From Streptomyces sp. V3I7 (GTDB lineage: Bacteria > Actinomycetota > Actinomycetes > Streptomycetales > Streptomycetaceae), in the NCBI RefSeq assembly GCF_030817495.1, contig NZ_JAUSZK010000001.1:6224001-6288000 (forward strand): DNA of 64,000 bases, written 5' to 3'. The notes below the pieces were generated by a model. It worked only from the letters and a program-made list of their open reading frames with translations, was not told the origin of the DNA and searched no databases. Shown here piece by piece: positions 30,201 through 38,275 of this stretch. Made by a program: the position numbers and the translations under genes. The stretch's first letter is position 1; each line of letters opens with the position of its first letter.

Positions 30201-31035
30201 CGCGTCGCTGACGTACGCCTCGACCACGACCGCCGTGCCGAACCTGCGCTCCGGCCCGCACGCGGTCGGCGTCTCGGTCAGCGGGACCACCCTCACCGTC
30301 TCGATGGACGGCATCCGGCTGCTCAGGACGACGGTGCCGTCGCTGCCCCCGACGGCCTACGTCGCCTTCACCGGCGGTACGGGCGGCGCGACCGACATCC
30401 ACACCGTGCGGAACGTGAACGTCACCGCCCCCTCGTACGCCGTGCCGCCGCCTGGGCCCAACGGCTGGACGTACAACGGCACCGCCGCCCTGTCCGGCAC
30501 CAGCCTGGTGCTCACCCCGGCCGTGTCGGCCGTGACGTCCGCGAGGGGAACGGGCGTCCAGGGCACCGCGGTGCCCTCGGCCCGGCTGCGGGCCCGCTTC
30601 AGGGCCACCATCGGCGGCGGCACCGGCGCCGACGGGCTCGCCCTCCTGCTGCTCGACGCGTCCCGGGCGACCCCGACCTCGCTGGGCGCGGGCGGCGGCG
30701 GTCTCGGCTACGCGGGGCTGCCGGGCGTGGCCGTCACCCTGGACACCCACAGGAACGGCAGTGAACCGTCGGGCAACTTCGTCGGGGTGGCCACGGGCGG
30801 CACGACGCTGCCGACCTATACGGCCACCTCGACCGCCGTGCCCGACCTGCGCTCCGGCACGCACGCCCTCGACGTGTCCGTGACCACTGCCGGGCACCTG
30901 GTGGTGCGCATCGACGGCACACAGGTCATCGACAAGGCGGTGGCCCTGCCCCGGAACGTGCTGGTCGGATTCGGCGGTGCCACCGGGAGCGCGACGGACA
31001 AGCACACCGTCGACGGCGTCCGCGTCACCTACTGA
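27286..31035 (+). CDS. Giant secreted beta-propeller / Ig-like / lectin-fold protein
   Basis: This is a protein of about 1249 residues with a signal peptide (residues about 15-42). Residues about 50-545 form a PQQ-like beta-propeller with repeated 'VYGLNSASGA', 'VYVGFASH' and 'RVYVGTRDGHVLAFG' blades. Three Ig-like repeats of the ASPM/SPD-2/hydin or choice-of-anchor type follow (about 548-850), each with 'DFG.V..G' starts. The C-terminus carries two related L-type-lectin-like domains, each with 'TIGGGTGADGL', 'RATP', 'GVAVTLDT' and 'SGNFVG' (about 855-1045 and 1050-1249). It may bind extracellular polymers. Starts at GTG 27274, ATG 27286 or ATG 27295 are possible; none has a strong ribosome site. 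Confidence 0.85.
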   Translation: MSGMLSRFAAVGDPRRRGVVGALLTVCLLVGGVPGAEPAAAGTPRPRADQSTISQDNYRTGWDANEPGLAPGQVSSSDFGQQFSTTVDGQVYAQPLVVGRTVVVATENNKVYGLNSASGAINWTRNMGAPWPASAIGCGDLTPNIGVTSTPVHDPATGTVYLVAKVNDGADTQHPNWYVHALDATTGAERSGWPVKVAGAPVNDPSHPFNAFTANQRPGLLLMGGSVYVGFASHCDRNPYVGYVLGVDTATRRTTLWATEDSAANGMAGIWQSGGGLVSDGPGRILFTTGNGISPAPGPGSRPPGQLAESVVRLGVNSDGTMSAQDFFSPSNAPVLDQNDTDLGSGGPVALPGPPFGTGAHPHLLVQIGKDGRLFLLDRDDLGGRSQGSGGTDKVLGTFGPYEGVWGHPGAYGGEGGYVYTIGSGGPLRAFKYGVSGTGLPALSNTGSSTARFGYTSGSPVITSTGTTPGSAVVWAVAADGSNGANGQLRAYDAVPANGTLKMLWSAPIGTAAKFSVPATDGGRVYVGTRDGHVLAFGRPSNAALIGDTVDFGQVAVGDTGRATATVTATRDVTIDAVRTPAGGPFSAAPTGLPRTLHTGDSYSVPVSFAPTAPGPVNSVLTFATNAGDSNLGLTGYGTAAGLVATPSDLAFGTVATRTTKTLGVSFTNTGTEPETITASAAPGAPFSASGLPADGTVIQPQQSVTVQVTYAPTAAGDHTGTLSVTGSGKTTTVRLTGTAVTGEARLTITPASTDFGPVQVGHSVTKTFDISNSGNIPLTITKAKAPAAPFQVSNPINEGQVIGPDDVVHQSVTFSPTAVGAASGLYELTSDDGHGPRNETLTGTGTAGTGVSLPAPGAGGWKLNGSARLSGGDLQLTQASANQAGSAVFPVPVLTDGLNAAFTTVIGGGTGADGLTFSLLDPARATPSALGAAGGGLGWSGQPGVAVTLDTYRNPGDPSANFVGIATAGTGASLTYASTTTAVPNLRSGPHAVGVSVSGTTLTVSMDGIRLLRTTVPSLPPTAYVAFTGGTGGATDIHTVRNVNVTAPSYAVPPPGPNGWTYNGTAALSGTSLVLTPAVSAVTSARGTGVQGTAVPSARLRARFRATIGGGTGADGLALLLLDASRATPTSLGAGGGGLGYAGLPGVAVTLDTHRNGSEPSGNFVGVATGGTTLPTYTATSTAVPDLRSGTHALDVSVTTAGHLVVRIDGTQVIDKAVALPRNVLVGFGGATGSATDKHTVDGVRVTY

Positions 31036-31053
31036 GAACCCAGGGGAGAGCCC

Positions 31054-31494
31054 ATGCGTATCCGTGCACTGACCGGCCGCCCGTTCGGCGCCGCCGCGGC
31101 CGTAGCGGCCGTCGTCGCGTGCCTCGGCGCCGCCCCCGCGGCGGCGCCGCAACCCCCGCCCCTCACGCTCATGGTCGCGGAGAGCGCCACCATGGGCCCG
31201 GTCTACACGGACCCCGACGGGCACACCGTCTACCGCTACGACCCGGAGGAAGCCACGGGAACCGTCGCCTGCCTCGGCGCCTGCACGGACACCCGCAGGC
31301 CGCTGTACGCCCGGCCCGGCACCGAACTGCGGCTGCCGCCCGGGCTCACGGGAGCCCTGGGCACCGTCACCCGGCCCGACGGGAGCGGTGAGCAGGTGAC
31401 GTACGACGGCTCACCGCTCTACACCTTCACCGGCGACGGCCAGCCCGCCGACACCCGGGGTGTTGACCTGGACTGGCACGTCATCCGGCCGTAG
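31054..31494 (+). CDS. Secreted protein with Yx(FWY)xxD repeats (COG4315 type)
   Basis: This 146-residue protein has a signal peptide and two copies of the COG4315 repeat: 'GPVYTDPDGHTVYRYDPEEATGTVACLGAC' near the middle and 'EQVTYDGSPLYTFTGD' near the end. The family has the Yx[FWY]xxD motif and is found in secreted or lipid-anchored proteins of unknown function. The cysteine after the signal region is not in a lipobox, so secretion without lipid is likely. It follows the giant protein by 18 bases with GGGGAGAG and is probably in the same operon. Confidence 0.8.
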   Translation: MRIRALTGRPFGAAAAVAAVVACLGAAPAAAPQPPPLTLMVAESATMGPVYTDPDGHTVYRYDPEEATGTVACLGACTDTRRPLYARPGTELRLPPGLTGALGTVTRPDGSGEQVTYDGSPLYTFTGDGQPADTRGVDLDWHVIRP

Positions 31495-31533
31495 CGACGC
31501 GCGCGCGGACGGCATCGCTCGCGAGGTCGTCCG

Positions 31534-31905
31534 CTACGCGTTCTCGTCCCAGGCCTGGATCATGATCTGCTCGTCGATCCTCCCGTTGCGGAGCGTGATC
31601 ATCGACTCGGCGACGACGCGGGTGCCGTCCGGGTACTGGCAGGACTCGCTGTACGCGGCGCGGTCGCCCTCGACGATGCACTGGTCGAGGTGGTGCGTCA
31701 TCTCGCGGCTGTAGACGTCGTCCAGCATCTCGCGGATCTCGTCGCGCCCGTGCACCACCTTGGGATGGCTCGGCTGACTGGTGTGATCGATGATCCGTAT
31801 CTCCGCGTCGTCGTTGTAGAGCGACAGAAGATCCGCCGACGTGTCGCCTTCGATGCCCCGGCGCAGGGTCTCGGTGTCGAAGCTGGTGCCGTGTGCCGTG
31901 CCCAT
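31534..31905 (-). CDS. SnoaL/NTF2-like protein
   Basis: This 123-residue protein starts at ATG 31905 behind AAGGAGGT. Its pattern is that of the SnoaL-like NTF2 fold: a N-terminal helix 'TLRRGIEGDTSADLLSLYNDDAEIRI', 'HGRDEIREMLDDVY' and C-terminal strands 'VVAESMITLRNGRIDEQIMIQAW'. The fold hosts diverse small-molecule enzymes and binding proteins; no specific activity can be assigned. It is convergent with the preceding gene. Confidence 0.82.
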   Translation of the reverse strand: MGTAHGTSFDTETLRRGIEGDTSADLLSLYNDDAEIRIIDHTSQPSHPKVVHGRDEIREMLDDVYSREMTHHLDQCIVEGDRAAYSESCQYPDGTRVVAESMITLRNGRIDEQIMIQAWDENA

Positions 31906-32081
31906 GGTGACCTCCTTGGAGGGCCCACGGCCCGATGAGGTACGGGCCGCACGAAGACCCCCTTCCTCCGAGGCTCTCCCGGCCCGGCGGCCCCGGCAAG
32001 CGCAGCCCGGCGGGTCCGCCTGACGAGTGAGCGCGGCCCGGCGCCCGTGTCCGGCCGGGGCGCGGCGGCGTTGCTGAGGAC

Positions 32082-32378
32082 ATGATCTCAACTCGACGCA
32101 TCGTCGCCGCCGTCGGTCTCGCCGCGGGTGTCACGGGCTTTGCCGCACCCCTGGCGAGCGCGGCCCCCGCCGGCCCCGTGGACACCGGCAGGATCAGCCC
32201 GATCGCCACGCTCGACTCGCTGGCCGCGAGCGAACTCCCCGCGGAGCACCGGGACGAGGTCCCGCGGGTCTCCGAGCAACTGCACGGGCTGGACCGCCTC
32301 AACGAGCTGAACCAGCTGCACCAGCTGACCGACCTGGCCGCGCCGGTGACCGGGCTGCTGCCCGCCGTCACCACCTGA
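32082..32378 (+). CDS. Small secreted Leu-rich helical protein
   Basis: This is a 98-residue protein with a clear signal peptide ('IVAAVGLAAGVTGFAAPLASA'). The mature part of about 70 residues ends with a leucine-rich helix 'LDRLNELNQLHQLTDL' that could be amphipathic. I recognise similar small secreted proteins in Streptomyces, without known function. A very strong hairpin terminator follows 21 bases after the stop. Confidence 0.7.
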   Translation: MISTRRIVAAVGLAAGVTGFAAPLASAAPAGPVDTGRISPIATLDSLAASELPAEHRDEVPRVSEQLHGLDRLNELNQLHQLTDLAAPVTGLLPAVTT

Positions 32379-32399
32379 GCACCGCCCCAGGCACCGCGC

Positions 32400-32456
32400 G
32401 GTAACGGCACGACGGAGGGCCGCCCCGACCGGGCGGCCCTCCGTCGTGCCGTTACC
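32400..32456. terminator. 25-bp perfect hairpin terminator
   Basis: The arms 32400-32424 and 32432-32456 are perfectly complementary over 25 bases around a 7-base loop. It separates the small secreted-protein gene from the mycothiol operon, whose first start is 54 bases further on. No T-tract is present, as is common in Streptomyces. Confidence 0.8.
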
Positions 32457-32509
32457 GATCAGTCGCGCGTAGGGTCGGAGTGCAGATACACCGAGGAAGG
32501 GGCCAGGTT

Positions 32510-33595
32510 ATGGCGCAGGAAGTACGCGGCGTGATCGCACCGGGCAAGGACGAGCCCGTACGGGTGGAGACGATCATCGTGCCGGATCCGGGACCGGGCG
32601 AAGCGGTCGTGAAGATCCAGGCCTGCGGCGTCTGCCACACCGACCTGCACTACAAACAGGGCGGTATCACCGACGAGTTCCCCTTCCTGCTCGGCCATGA
32701 GGCCGCCGGTGTCGTGGAGTCGGTCGGCGAGGGCGTCACCGAGGTCGAGCCGGGCGACTTCGTGATCCTCAACTGGCGTGCCGTGTGCGGCGACTGCCGG
32801 GCCTGCCGGCGCGGCCGCCCGTGGTACTGCTTCGACACGCACAACGCGAAGCAGAAGATGACCCTGACCGACGGCACCGAACTCACCCCGGCCCTCGGCA
32901 TCGGCGCCTTCGCCGAGAAGACCCTGGTCGCCGCCGGACAGTGCACCAAGGTCGACCCGGCCGTCTCCCCGGCGGTCGCCGGTCTGCTCGGCTGCGGTGT
33001 GATGGCGGGCCTCGGTGCCGCGATCAACACCGGCAACGTCGGCCGCGGTGACACGGTCGCCGTCATCGGCTGCGGCGGTGTCGGCGACGCGGCCATCGCC
33101 GGCGCGAACCTCGCCGGGGCCGCGAAGATCATCGCCGTCGACATCGACGACCGGAAGCTGGAGACCGCCCGGAAGATGGGCGCCACCGACACGGTCAACT
33201 CCCGCGAGACCGACCCCGTCGAGGCGATCCGCTCGCTGACCGGCGGCTTCGGCGCCGACGTCGTCATCGACGCGGTCGGCCGCCCGGAGACGTACAAGCA
33301 GGCCTTCTACGCCCGTGACCTGGCCGGCACCGTCGTCCTGGTCGGCGTGCCCACTCCCGAGATGAAGCTCGAACTCCCGCTCCTGGACGTCTTCGGACGC
33401 GGCGGCGCGCTCAAGTCCTCCTGGTACGGCGACTGCCTGCCCTCCCGGGACTTCCCGATGCTGATCGACCTGCATCTGCAAGGGCGCCTGGACCTGGGGG
33501 CGTTCGTCTCCGAGACGGTCGACATCGACGAGGTGGAGGAGGCGTTCGAGCGCATGGAGAAGGGCGACGTCCTGCGATCGGTGGTGGTGCTGTGA
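32510..33595 (+). CDS. mscR: S-(hydroxymethyl)mycothiol dehydrogenase
   Basis: This 361-residue zinc-dependent alcohol dehydrogenase has the catalytic zinc ligands in '[10 protein letters not shown]' and 'GHEAAG', the structural zinc site '[15 protein letters not shown]', and a Rossmann motif '[10 protein letters not shown]'. Length and sequence match mycothiol-dependent formaldehyde dehydrogenase (MscR), which oxidises the formaldehyde-mycothiol adduct with NAD. Mycothiol is the actinobacterial thiol, which agrees with the host. The start is ATG 32510 after GAGGAAGG. It is translationally coupled to the next gene, an MBL-fold hydrolase, which fits the following hydrolysis of the formyl-thiol ester. 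It acts in the cytoplasm in formaldehyde detoxification. Confidence 0.9.
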   Translation: MAQEVRGVIAPGKDEPVRVETIIVPDPGPGEAVVKIQACGVCHTDLHYKQGGITDEFPFLLGHEAAGVVESVGEGVTEVEPGDFVILNWRAVCGDCRACRRGRPWYCFDTHNAKQKMTLTDGTELTPALGIGAFAEKTLVAAGQCTKVDPAVSPAVAGLLGCGVMAGLGAAINTGNVGRGDTVAVIGCGGVGDAAIAGANLAGAAKIIAVDIDDRKLETARKMGATDTVNSRETDPVEAIRSLTGGFGADVVIDAVGRPETYKQAFYARDLAGTVVLVGVPTPEMKLELPLLDVFGRGGALKSSWYGDCLPSRDFPMLIDLHLQGRLDLGAFVSETVDIDEVEEAFERMEKGDVLRSVVVL

Positions 33596-34224
33596 TGACC
33601 GCCCGCATCGAACGCGTCGTCACCGAGGGGCAGTTCTGCCTCGACGGCGGCACCTGGGACGTGGAGAACAACGTGTGGCTCGTCGGCGACGACGAGGAGG
33701 TGATCGTCATCGACGCCGCCCATGACGCCGACGCCATCATCGAGGCCGTCGGCGACCGGCAGCTGAAGGCGATCGTGTGCACGCACGCCCACAACGACCA
33801 CATCAACGCCGTGGCCGAACTCGCCGACCGCACCGGCGCCACGATCTGGCTGCACCCGGACGACCTGCCGCTGTGGAAGCAGACACACCCCCACCGCGAA
33901 CCCGACGAGCACCTCGTCGACGGCCAGGTCATCGAGGCGGCCGGCGCGGACCTGACCGTGCTGCACACGCCCGGTCACAGCCCCGGCTCGGTCTGCCTGT
34001 ACGACCCCGCTCTGGAGACCGTGTTCACCGGCGACACCCTGTTCCAGGGCGGCCCCGGCGCCACCGGCCGCTCCTTCTCCCACTTCCCGACGATCATCGA
34101 CTCGATCCGGGACCGGCTGCTCACCCTGCCGCCCGCGACGAAGGTGCTCACCGGCCACGGCGGCTCCACGACCATCGGCGCCGAGGCCCCGCACCTGCAG
34201 GAGTGGATCGAGCGCGGCCACTGA
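33595..34224 (+). CDS. MBL-fold hydrolase coupled to mycothiol formaldehyde dehydrogenase
   Basis: This 209-residue metallo-beta-lactamase-fold protein has the HxHxDH motif as 'THAHNDHINA', the later 'HTPGHSPGS', 'FTGDTLFQGG' and a C-terminal 'LTGHG'. It resembles glyoxalase-II-like thioesterases. Its ATG overlaps the stop of the dehydrogenase gene (TGATG), so the two act together. The likely role is hydrolysis of S-formylmycothiol to formate and free mycothiol; this step is inferred from context. Confidence 0.88.
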   Translation: MTARIERVVTEGQFCLDGGTWDVENNVWLVGDDEEVIVIDAAHDADAIIEAVGDRQLKAIVCTHAHNDHINAVAELADRTGATIWLHPDDLPLWKQTHPHREPDEHLVDGQVIEAAGADLTVLHTPGHSPGSVCLYDPALETVFTGDTLFQGGPGATGRSFSHFPTIIDSIRDRLLTLPPATKVLTGHGGSTTIGAEAPHLQEWIERGH

Positions 34225-34360
34225 GACCGGGCCCGACGGTACGGGTGTGACCCGGCCGACGCACGTGCCGCCGTAAAGGCGACAGAAGATGTCCGGTTTC
34301 CCCGCCAGCCTGGAACGCGACAGCAGTCGACACCAGAAGACGCAGGTCGGGAGGCCGGAC

Positions 34361-35299
34361 ATGGCAGGACCGCTCAAGGGCCAGATCAAGGGCCAGCTCA
34401 AGGGCAAGGTCGCACTGGTCGCGGGAGCGACGCGCGGCGCGGGACGCGGCATCGCGGTGGAACTGGGCGCGGCGGGCGCGACCGTCTACGTCACGGGCCG
34501 AACCACCCGCGCCCGCCGCTCCGAGTACGACCGCCCCGAGACCATCGAGGACACCGCCGACCTGGTCACGGCGGCGGGTGGCGAGGGCATCGCCGTACCC
34601 GTCGACCACCTGGACGCCTCCGCGGTGCGAGCGCTCGTGGACCGCGTCGCGGAGGAACAGGGCCGCCTGGACGTCCTGGTGAACGACATCTGGGGCGGCG
34701 ATCCCCTCGCCGAGTGGGACACCCCGATGTGGGAGCACGACCTCGACAAGGGCCTCCGGCTGCTCCGGCTCGCGGTCGAGACCCACGCGATCACCAGCCA
34801 CCACGCCCTGCCGCTCCTGCTGCGCAACGCCGGCGGCCTGGTCGTCGAGGTCACCGACGGCACCGCCGAGTACAACCGCGACACCTACCGCGTGAACTTC
34901 TTCTACGACCTCGCCAAGGCGTCCGTGCTGCGCATGGGCTTCGCCCTCGGCCACGAACTGGGCCCGCGCGGCGCCACGGCCGTCGTCCTGACCCCGGGCT
35001 GGCTGCGCTCGGAGATGATGCTCGACCACTTCGGCGTGCGGGAGGACACCTGGCGGGACGGCATCGCCCGCGACCCGCACTTCGCCATCTCGGAGTCCCC
35101 GCACTACGTCGGCCGAGCCGTCGCCGCCCTGGCCGCCGACCCCGACGTGGCGCGCTTCAACGGCCAGTCCCTCTCCAGCGGCGGCCTCGCCCAGGTCTAC
35201 GGCTTCACGGACCTGGACGGCAGCCGCCCCGACGCCTGGCGGTACATCGTCGAGGTACAGGGCGCGGACAAACCGGCGGACGTGACGGGCTACCGGTGA
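34361..35299 (+). CDS. SDR-family oxidoreductase
   Basis: This 312-residue protein starts at ATG 34361 after GGGAGG. It has the SDR nucleotide site 'GATRGAGRGIA' and the catalytic 'YDLAK' (YxxxK). A short unusual N-terminus 'PLKGQIKGQLKGK' precedes the Rossmann fold, and the part after the catalytic region is long. The enzyme probably reduces or oxidises a carbonyl/alcohol with NAD(P)H; the substrate is unknown. Its stop codon lies in the left arm of a strong inverted repeat. Confidence 0.85.
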   Translation: MAGPLKGQIKGQLKGKVALVAGATRGAGRGIAVELGAAGATVYVTGRTTRARRSEYDRPETIEDTADLVTAAGGEGIAVPVDHLDASAVRALVDRVAEEQGRLDVLVNDIWGGDPLAEWDTPMWEHDLDKGLRLLRLAVETHAITSHHALPLLLRNAGGLVVEVTDGTAEYNRDTYRVNFFYDLAKASVLRMGFALGHELGPRGATAVVLTPGWLRSEMMLDHFGVREDTWRDGIARDPHFAISESPHYVGRAVAALAADPDVARFNGQSLSSGGLAQVYGFTDLDGSRPDAWRYIVEVQGADKPADVTGYR

Positions 35300-35331
35300 C
35301 TGGCTACCGGTCACCGGTAGCCAGTCACCGG
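35293..35331. terminator. 18-bp inverted repeat that includes the SDR stop codon
   Basis: Arms 35293-35310 and 35314-35331 are perfect complements with a 3-base loop. The TGA of the preceding gene (35297-35299) lies in the left arm. It likely acts as a terminator or RNA stabiliser. Confidence 0.65.
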
Positions 35332-35424
35332 ATGAGCCTCGTTGACCTCAACCAAACTTGAGCTTCTAGGTTCCTTCCAGAGCCGCGGGAACCCACCGGC
35401 GGCGCCCGTCGAAGGAGGTTCGCC

Positions 35425-35922
35425 GTGCCCGAGAGCACAGCCGGCATCGAGATCCCCGAGCGCTACCGCCATGCGGTGATCCCGCACATCATGGTCGACG
35501 ACGCAGCCGCGGCGATCGACTTCTACCAGCGGGCGTTCGGTGCCCGGGAGAGCTTCAGGATCGACGCTCCGGGCGGCGGCGTGCTGCACGCCGAGATCAC
35601 CATCGCGGGCTCGACCCTGATGCTCGGCGACACGAGCGTGGCGGAGGCGGAGGCCGCTTCCTTCGCCGCGCCGGCCGCGCTCGGCGGAGGCACGTCCGTC
35701 ACCCTGCATGTCTTCGTGGCGGACGTCGACAGCCTGGCGGAGCGCGCGGAAGCCGCCGGTGCCGAGATCCTCCAGCCGCCGAAGGACATGTTCCACGGCG
35801 ACCGCACTGTCATTCTCAAGGACCCCTCGGGCCACATGTGGGTGTTCCTGACCCACGTCGAGGACGTCACGCAGGAGGAACTCCGGCGCCGCCTCGCCGC
35901 CGTACGCCCCCTGCCGAGTTGA
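35425..35922 (+). CDS. VOC-family (PhnB-like) protein
   Basis: This 165-residue protein starts at GTG 35425 after GGAGG. It has the paired beta-alpha-beta-beta-beta pattern of the vicinal-oxygen-chelate fold: 'VIPHIMVDDAAAAIDFYQRAFGARE', 'GGGVLHAEITIAGSTLMLGD' and 'DPSGHMWVFLTH'. It resembles PhnB-like or glyoxalase-like proteins of unknown substrate. A short gap of 25 bases separates it from the following SDR gene, so they may be co-transcribed. Confidence 0.85.
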   Translation: MPESTAGIEIPERYRHAVIPHIMVDDAAAAIDFYQRAFGARESFRIDAPGGGVLHAEITIAGSTLMLGDTSVAEAEAASFAAPAALGGGTSVTLHVFVADVDSLAERAEAAGAEILQPPKDMFHGDRTVILKDPSGHMWVFLTHVEDVTQEELRRRLAAVRPLPS

Positions 35923-35947
35923 TCGCCGCCGATCTACTGTCGCTCGC

Positions 35948-36748
35948 ATGACTGACCTCAAGCGCTTCGACGGACACGGAGTTCTCGTCACGGGGGCCGC
36001 GCGCGGCATCGGCGCGGCCGTCGCGCGGCGGCTCGCCGAGGAGGGCGGGCGGGTCCTGGTCACCGACCGGGACCTGCTCCAGGCGGAGCGGACCGCGGCC
36101 GCGCTGCGCGAACAGAGGCTCGCGGCAACGGCGTTCGCGTGCGACGTCGCCGACCGGGGGTCCGTCGAGGCCGCCGTCGCGCGGGCGCTCGCGCTCTTCG
36201 GCTCGCTCGACGTGCTCGTGAACTGCGCGGCGCACTGCACCCCCGACGTCCCGCTCTTCGAGGAGAGTTCGGACGACGCCTGGGAGCGCGACCTCGACGT
36301 CACCCTCACCGGCGCCTACCGCTGCTGCCGCGCTGCCCTCCCGCACCTTTCCGCCTCCGGCCGGGGCGCCGTCGTCCTGATCGGCTCCGTCAACGGCCTC
36401 CAGGACTACGGCAACCACGGCTACAGCGCCGCCAAGGCGGGACTCGGCTCGCTGACCCGGACCCTCGCCGGGCACGCGGGTCCGCGCGGCGTCCGGGTCA
36501 ACCTGGTGGCGCCGGGCACGGTGCGCACCTCGGCCTGGGAGGGGCGCGACGCCGACCTCGACGCCGTACGCCCGCTCTATCCGCTCGGCCGCGTCGGGGA
36601 ACCCGAGGACATCGCCGCCGCCGTCGCCTTCCTCGCCTCCCGCGACGCCGCGTGGATCACCGGCACCGTCCTGCCCGTCGACGGCGGGATCACCGCCGTC
36701 AACCGGGCGTTCCGCACGGCGCTGAGAGGAGGAGCTGGCAGCGCGTGA
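35948..36748 (+). CDS. SDR-family dehydrogenase/reductase
   Basis: This 266-residue classical short-chain dehydrogenase has 'TGAARGIGAAVARRL' (cofactor loop), 'NCAAH' in the usual NNAG position, catalytic Ser in 'IGSVNG', 'YSAAKAG' (YxxxK) and 'DGGI' at the C-terminus. The substrate is unknown. The gene starts at ATG 35948, 25 bases after the VOC-protein gene. The left end of the TnpB element begins shortly after its stop. Confidence 0.9.
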   Translation: MTDLKRFDGHGVLVTGAARGIGAAVARRLAEEGGRVLVTDRDLLQAERTAAALREQRLAATAFACDVADRGSVEAAVARALALFGSLDVLVNCAAHCTPDVPLFEESSDDAWERDLDVTLTGAYRCCRAALPHLSASGRGAVVLIGSVNGLQDYGNHGYSAAKAGLGSLTRTLAGHAGPRGVRVNLVAPGTVRTSAWEGRDADLDAVRPLYPLGRVGEPEDIAAAVAFLASRDAAWITGTVLPVDGGITAVNRAFRTALRGGAGSA

Positions 36749-37004
36749 AGCATGAGGGATCGGCACCCCAGGGAGAAGTTCACCCGGTTCTGGCGAGGAT
36801 GCCCCGGCGTCACGCCGGGGAGGAATCGCCTCCTGTGCCTGCGACGCGGAGCGTCGCCGCATCTGCCGTTGCCAGGCGCGGAGCGTCCGCACGATTGCCG
36901 GCGGGGCCGGAGAATGCGAACAGTTGTCGTACGAGTCACCGGTCTTGGTGATCGCGAGGCATTGGGCGGTCGGGTGTGCGGTTTTCGTACTACGGTCCTG
37001 GGCT

Positions 37005-38189
37005 GTGAAGTTGGTCGTGCGAGTGAAGCTGCTGGCGACGCCGGTGCAGGCGTCGGCACTGGAGGCGACCTTGCGCGCCTGTAACCGGGCTGCCACCCAC
37101 GCGTCCGCCGTGGCCTTCGCCAAGGGGTTGAAGGACCGCAATGGTCTGCAGAAGGAGGTGTATGTGGACCTGAAGGCGGCCTTCGGGCTGTCTGCGCAGC
37201 CGGTGGTGCGGGCGGTGAAGAAGGTCGTCGACGCCTACGCGGCTCTGAGGGCCAATCTGCAGGCCGGGAACCTGGGTCCCTCCACCTCCCGGCGGTACCG
37301 GAAGGCGGTCGGTACCCCGATCGTGTTCCGCCCGGAGGCGGCCCAGCCGTTCGACGACCGCTGCCTGTCGTGGCAGTACGACGCGCGTACCGTCTCCGTC
37401 TGGACCGTGGACGGTCGGATGAAGGGGATCCGTTACACCGGCTCGCCCGACCAGCTCAAGACGCTGCACCAGTACCGCAAGGGGGAGAGCGATCTTGTGT
37501 GCCGGGGCGGGAAGTGGTTTCTGGTCGCCACCTGCGAGGTCCCCGACCCGCAGGTGTACGAGCCGGCGGACTGGGTGGGCGTGGACCGGGGCATCGTCAA
37601 CCTGGCCACCACCAGCGACGGCACCAACTACCAGGGCCGGCGTCTTGCCCGCTACCGGCGCTGGCAGGCCCGCAAGCGGTCCGAACTGCAGAAGAAGAAC
37701 ACCCGCTCGGCCCGACGGCGGCTGGCCCGCCGGGCACACAAGGAGCAGCGTCACGCCACGCATGTGAATCACCGGATCAGCAAGGAGATCGTGCGCGTCG
37801 CGCAACGCACCGGTCGCGGGGTCGCCGTCGAGCAACTGGGCGGGATCCGCGAGCGGGTACGGCTTCGCCGCGACCAGCGGGGCACGCTCTCCTCTTGGCC
37901 GTTCCACCAGCTCGGACAGCACCTTGCCTACAAGGCCCGCAAGGCAGGGGTGCCCTTCCTGGAGGTGGACGCGGCCTACACGTCGCAGCGCTGTCCGCGC
38001 TGCGGGCACACCGAGAGGGCCAACCGGTCTGCTCGGGACCATTTCCGCTGTCGTCGGTGTGGCCTCGCTGGGCCTGCCGACCACGTCGCCGGGGTCAACG
38101 TGCGCGACCGCGCACGCTCGGCGTGGGCATTCGTCACCATGCCCGTCCCACCACCGGCACAGCCGGAAAGTGGGAGATGCGACCCGTGA
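37005..38189 (+). CDS. tnpB: TnpB RNA-guided nuclease of an IS1341-type element
   Basis: This 394-residue protein has the full TnpB layout. RuvC-I Asp is in 'GVDRGIVNLA', RuvC-II Glu in 'AVEQLGGIRER', the zinc finger in 'CPRCGHTERA' and 'FRCRRCGLAGP', and RuvC-III Asp in 'ADHVAGVNV'. Intermediate basic helices ('RRLARRAHKEQRHATHVNHR') are present. TnpB proteins are RNA-guided DNA nucleases that keep their element at the donor site. The start is GTG 37005. All catalytic residues seem intact, so it is not clearly decayed. A reRNA/omega-RNA would be expected to overlap the 3' end and the right-end hairpins. Confidence 0.9.
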   Translation: MKLVVRVKLLATPVQASALEATLRACNRAATHASAVAFAKGLKDRNGLQKEVYVDLKAAFGLSAQPVVRAVKKVVDAYAALRANLQAGNLGPSTSRRYRKAVGTPIVFRPEAAQPFDDRCLSWQYDARTVSVWTVDGRMKGIRYTGSPDQLKTLHQYRKGESDLVCRGGKWFLVATCEVPDPQVYEPADWVGVDRGIVNLATTSDGTNYQGRRLARYRRWQARKRSELQKKNTRSARRRLARRAHKEQRHATHVNHRISKEIVRVAQRTGRGVAVEQLGGIRERVRLRRDQRGTLSSWPFHQLGQHLAYKARKAGVPFLEVDAAYTSQRCPRCGHTERANRSARDHFRCRRCGLAGPADHVAGVNVRDRARSAWAFVTMPVPPPAQPESGRCDP

Positions 38190-38275
38190 CCGTCCCGTCG
38201 TAGGGGGCAGTCGGGAGCGCGACAAGGTGTGAACGACCGAGTACACAAACTCGGCCGTTCACGGCCGAGAAGGTG
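38100..38275 (+). ncRNA. Candidate omega-RNA (reRNA) region of the TnpB element
   Basis: TnpB guide RNAs are known to start in the 3' part of the tnpB gene and end at the right end of the element. The stretch after the stop holds a 13-bp hairpin with one mismatch (38230-38242 / 38249-38261) and an overlapping alternative 8-bp hairpin (38250-38257 / 38262-38269). The guide would start right after the scaffold, near 38270-38290. The limits are inferred from the family. Confidence 0.4.

Larger units (their letters stand above)
36755..38275 (+). mobile_element. IS200/IS605-group (IS1341-type) element with solitary tnpB
   Basis: The element has tnpB but no tnpA transposase, as in IS1341-type members. 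At the left there are two hairpins before the gene (36802-36820 CCCCGGCG/CGCCGGGG and 36841-36857 GCGACGC/GCGTCGC). At the right are two overlapping hairpins (38230-38261 and 38250-38269). Such subterminal hairpins are the known ends of this group, which inserts without target duplication. The exact ends cannot be fixed from one copy; the given limits are approximate. Confidence 0.6.

Noticed and set aside
27202..31224. 1340-codon open frame antisense to the giant secreted protein
   Set aside because: Long open antisense frames are common in high-GC DNA. The sense frame has a signal peptide and several recognisable domains; the antisense one is only low-complexity Gly/Arg/Val.
36755..38275. 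TnpB as a Cas12-type CRISPR effector
   Set aside because: Length (394 residues) and the flanking hairpins fit IS1341-type TnpB; there is no repeat-spacer array.
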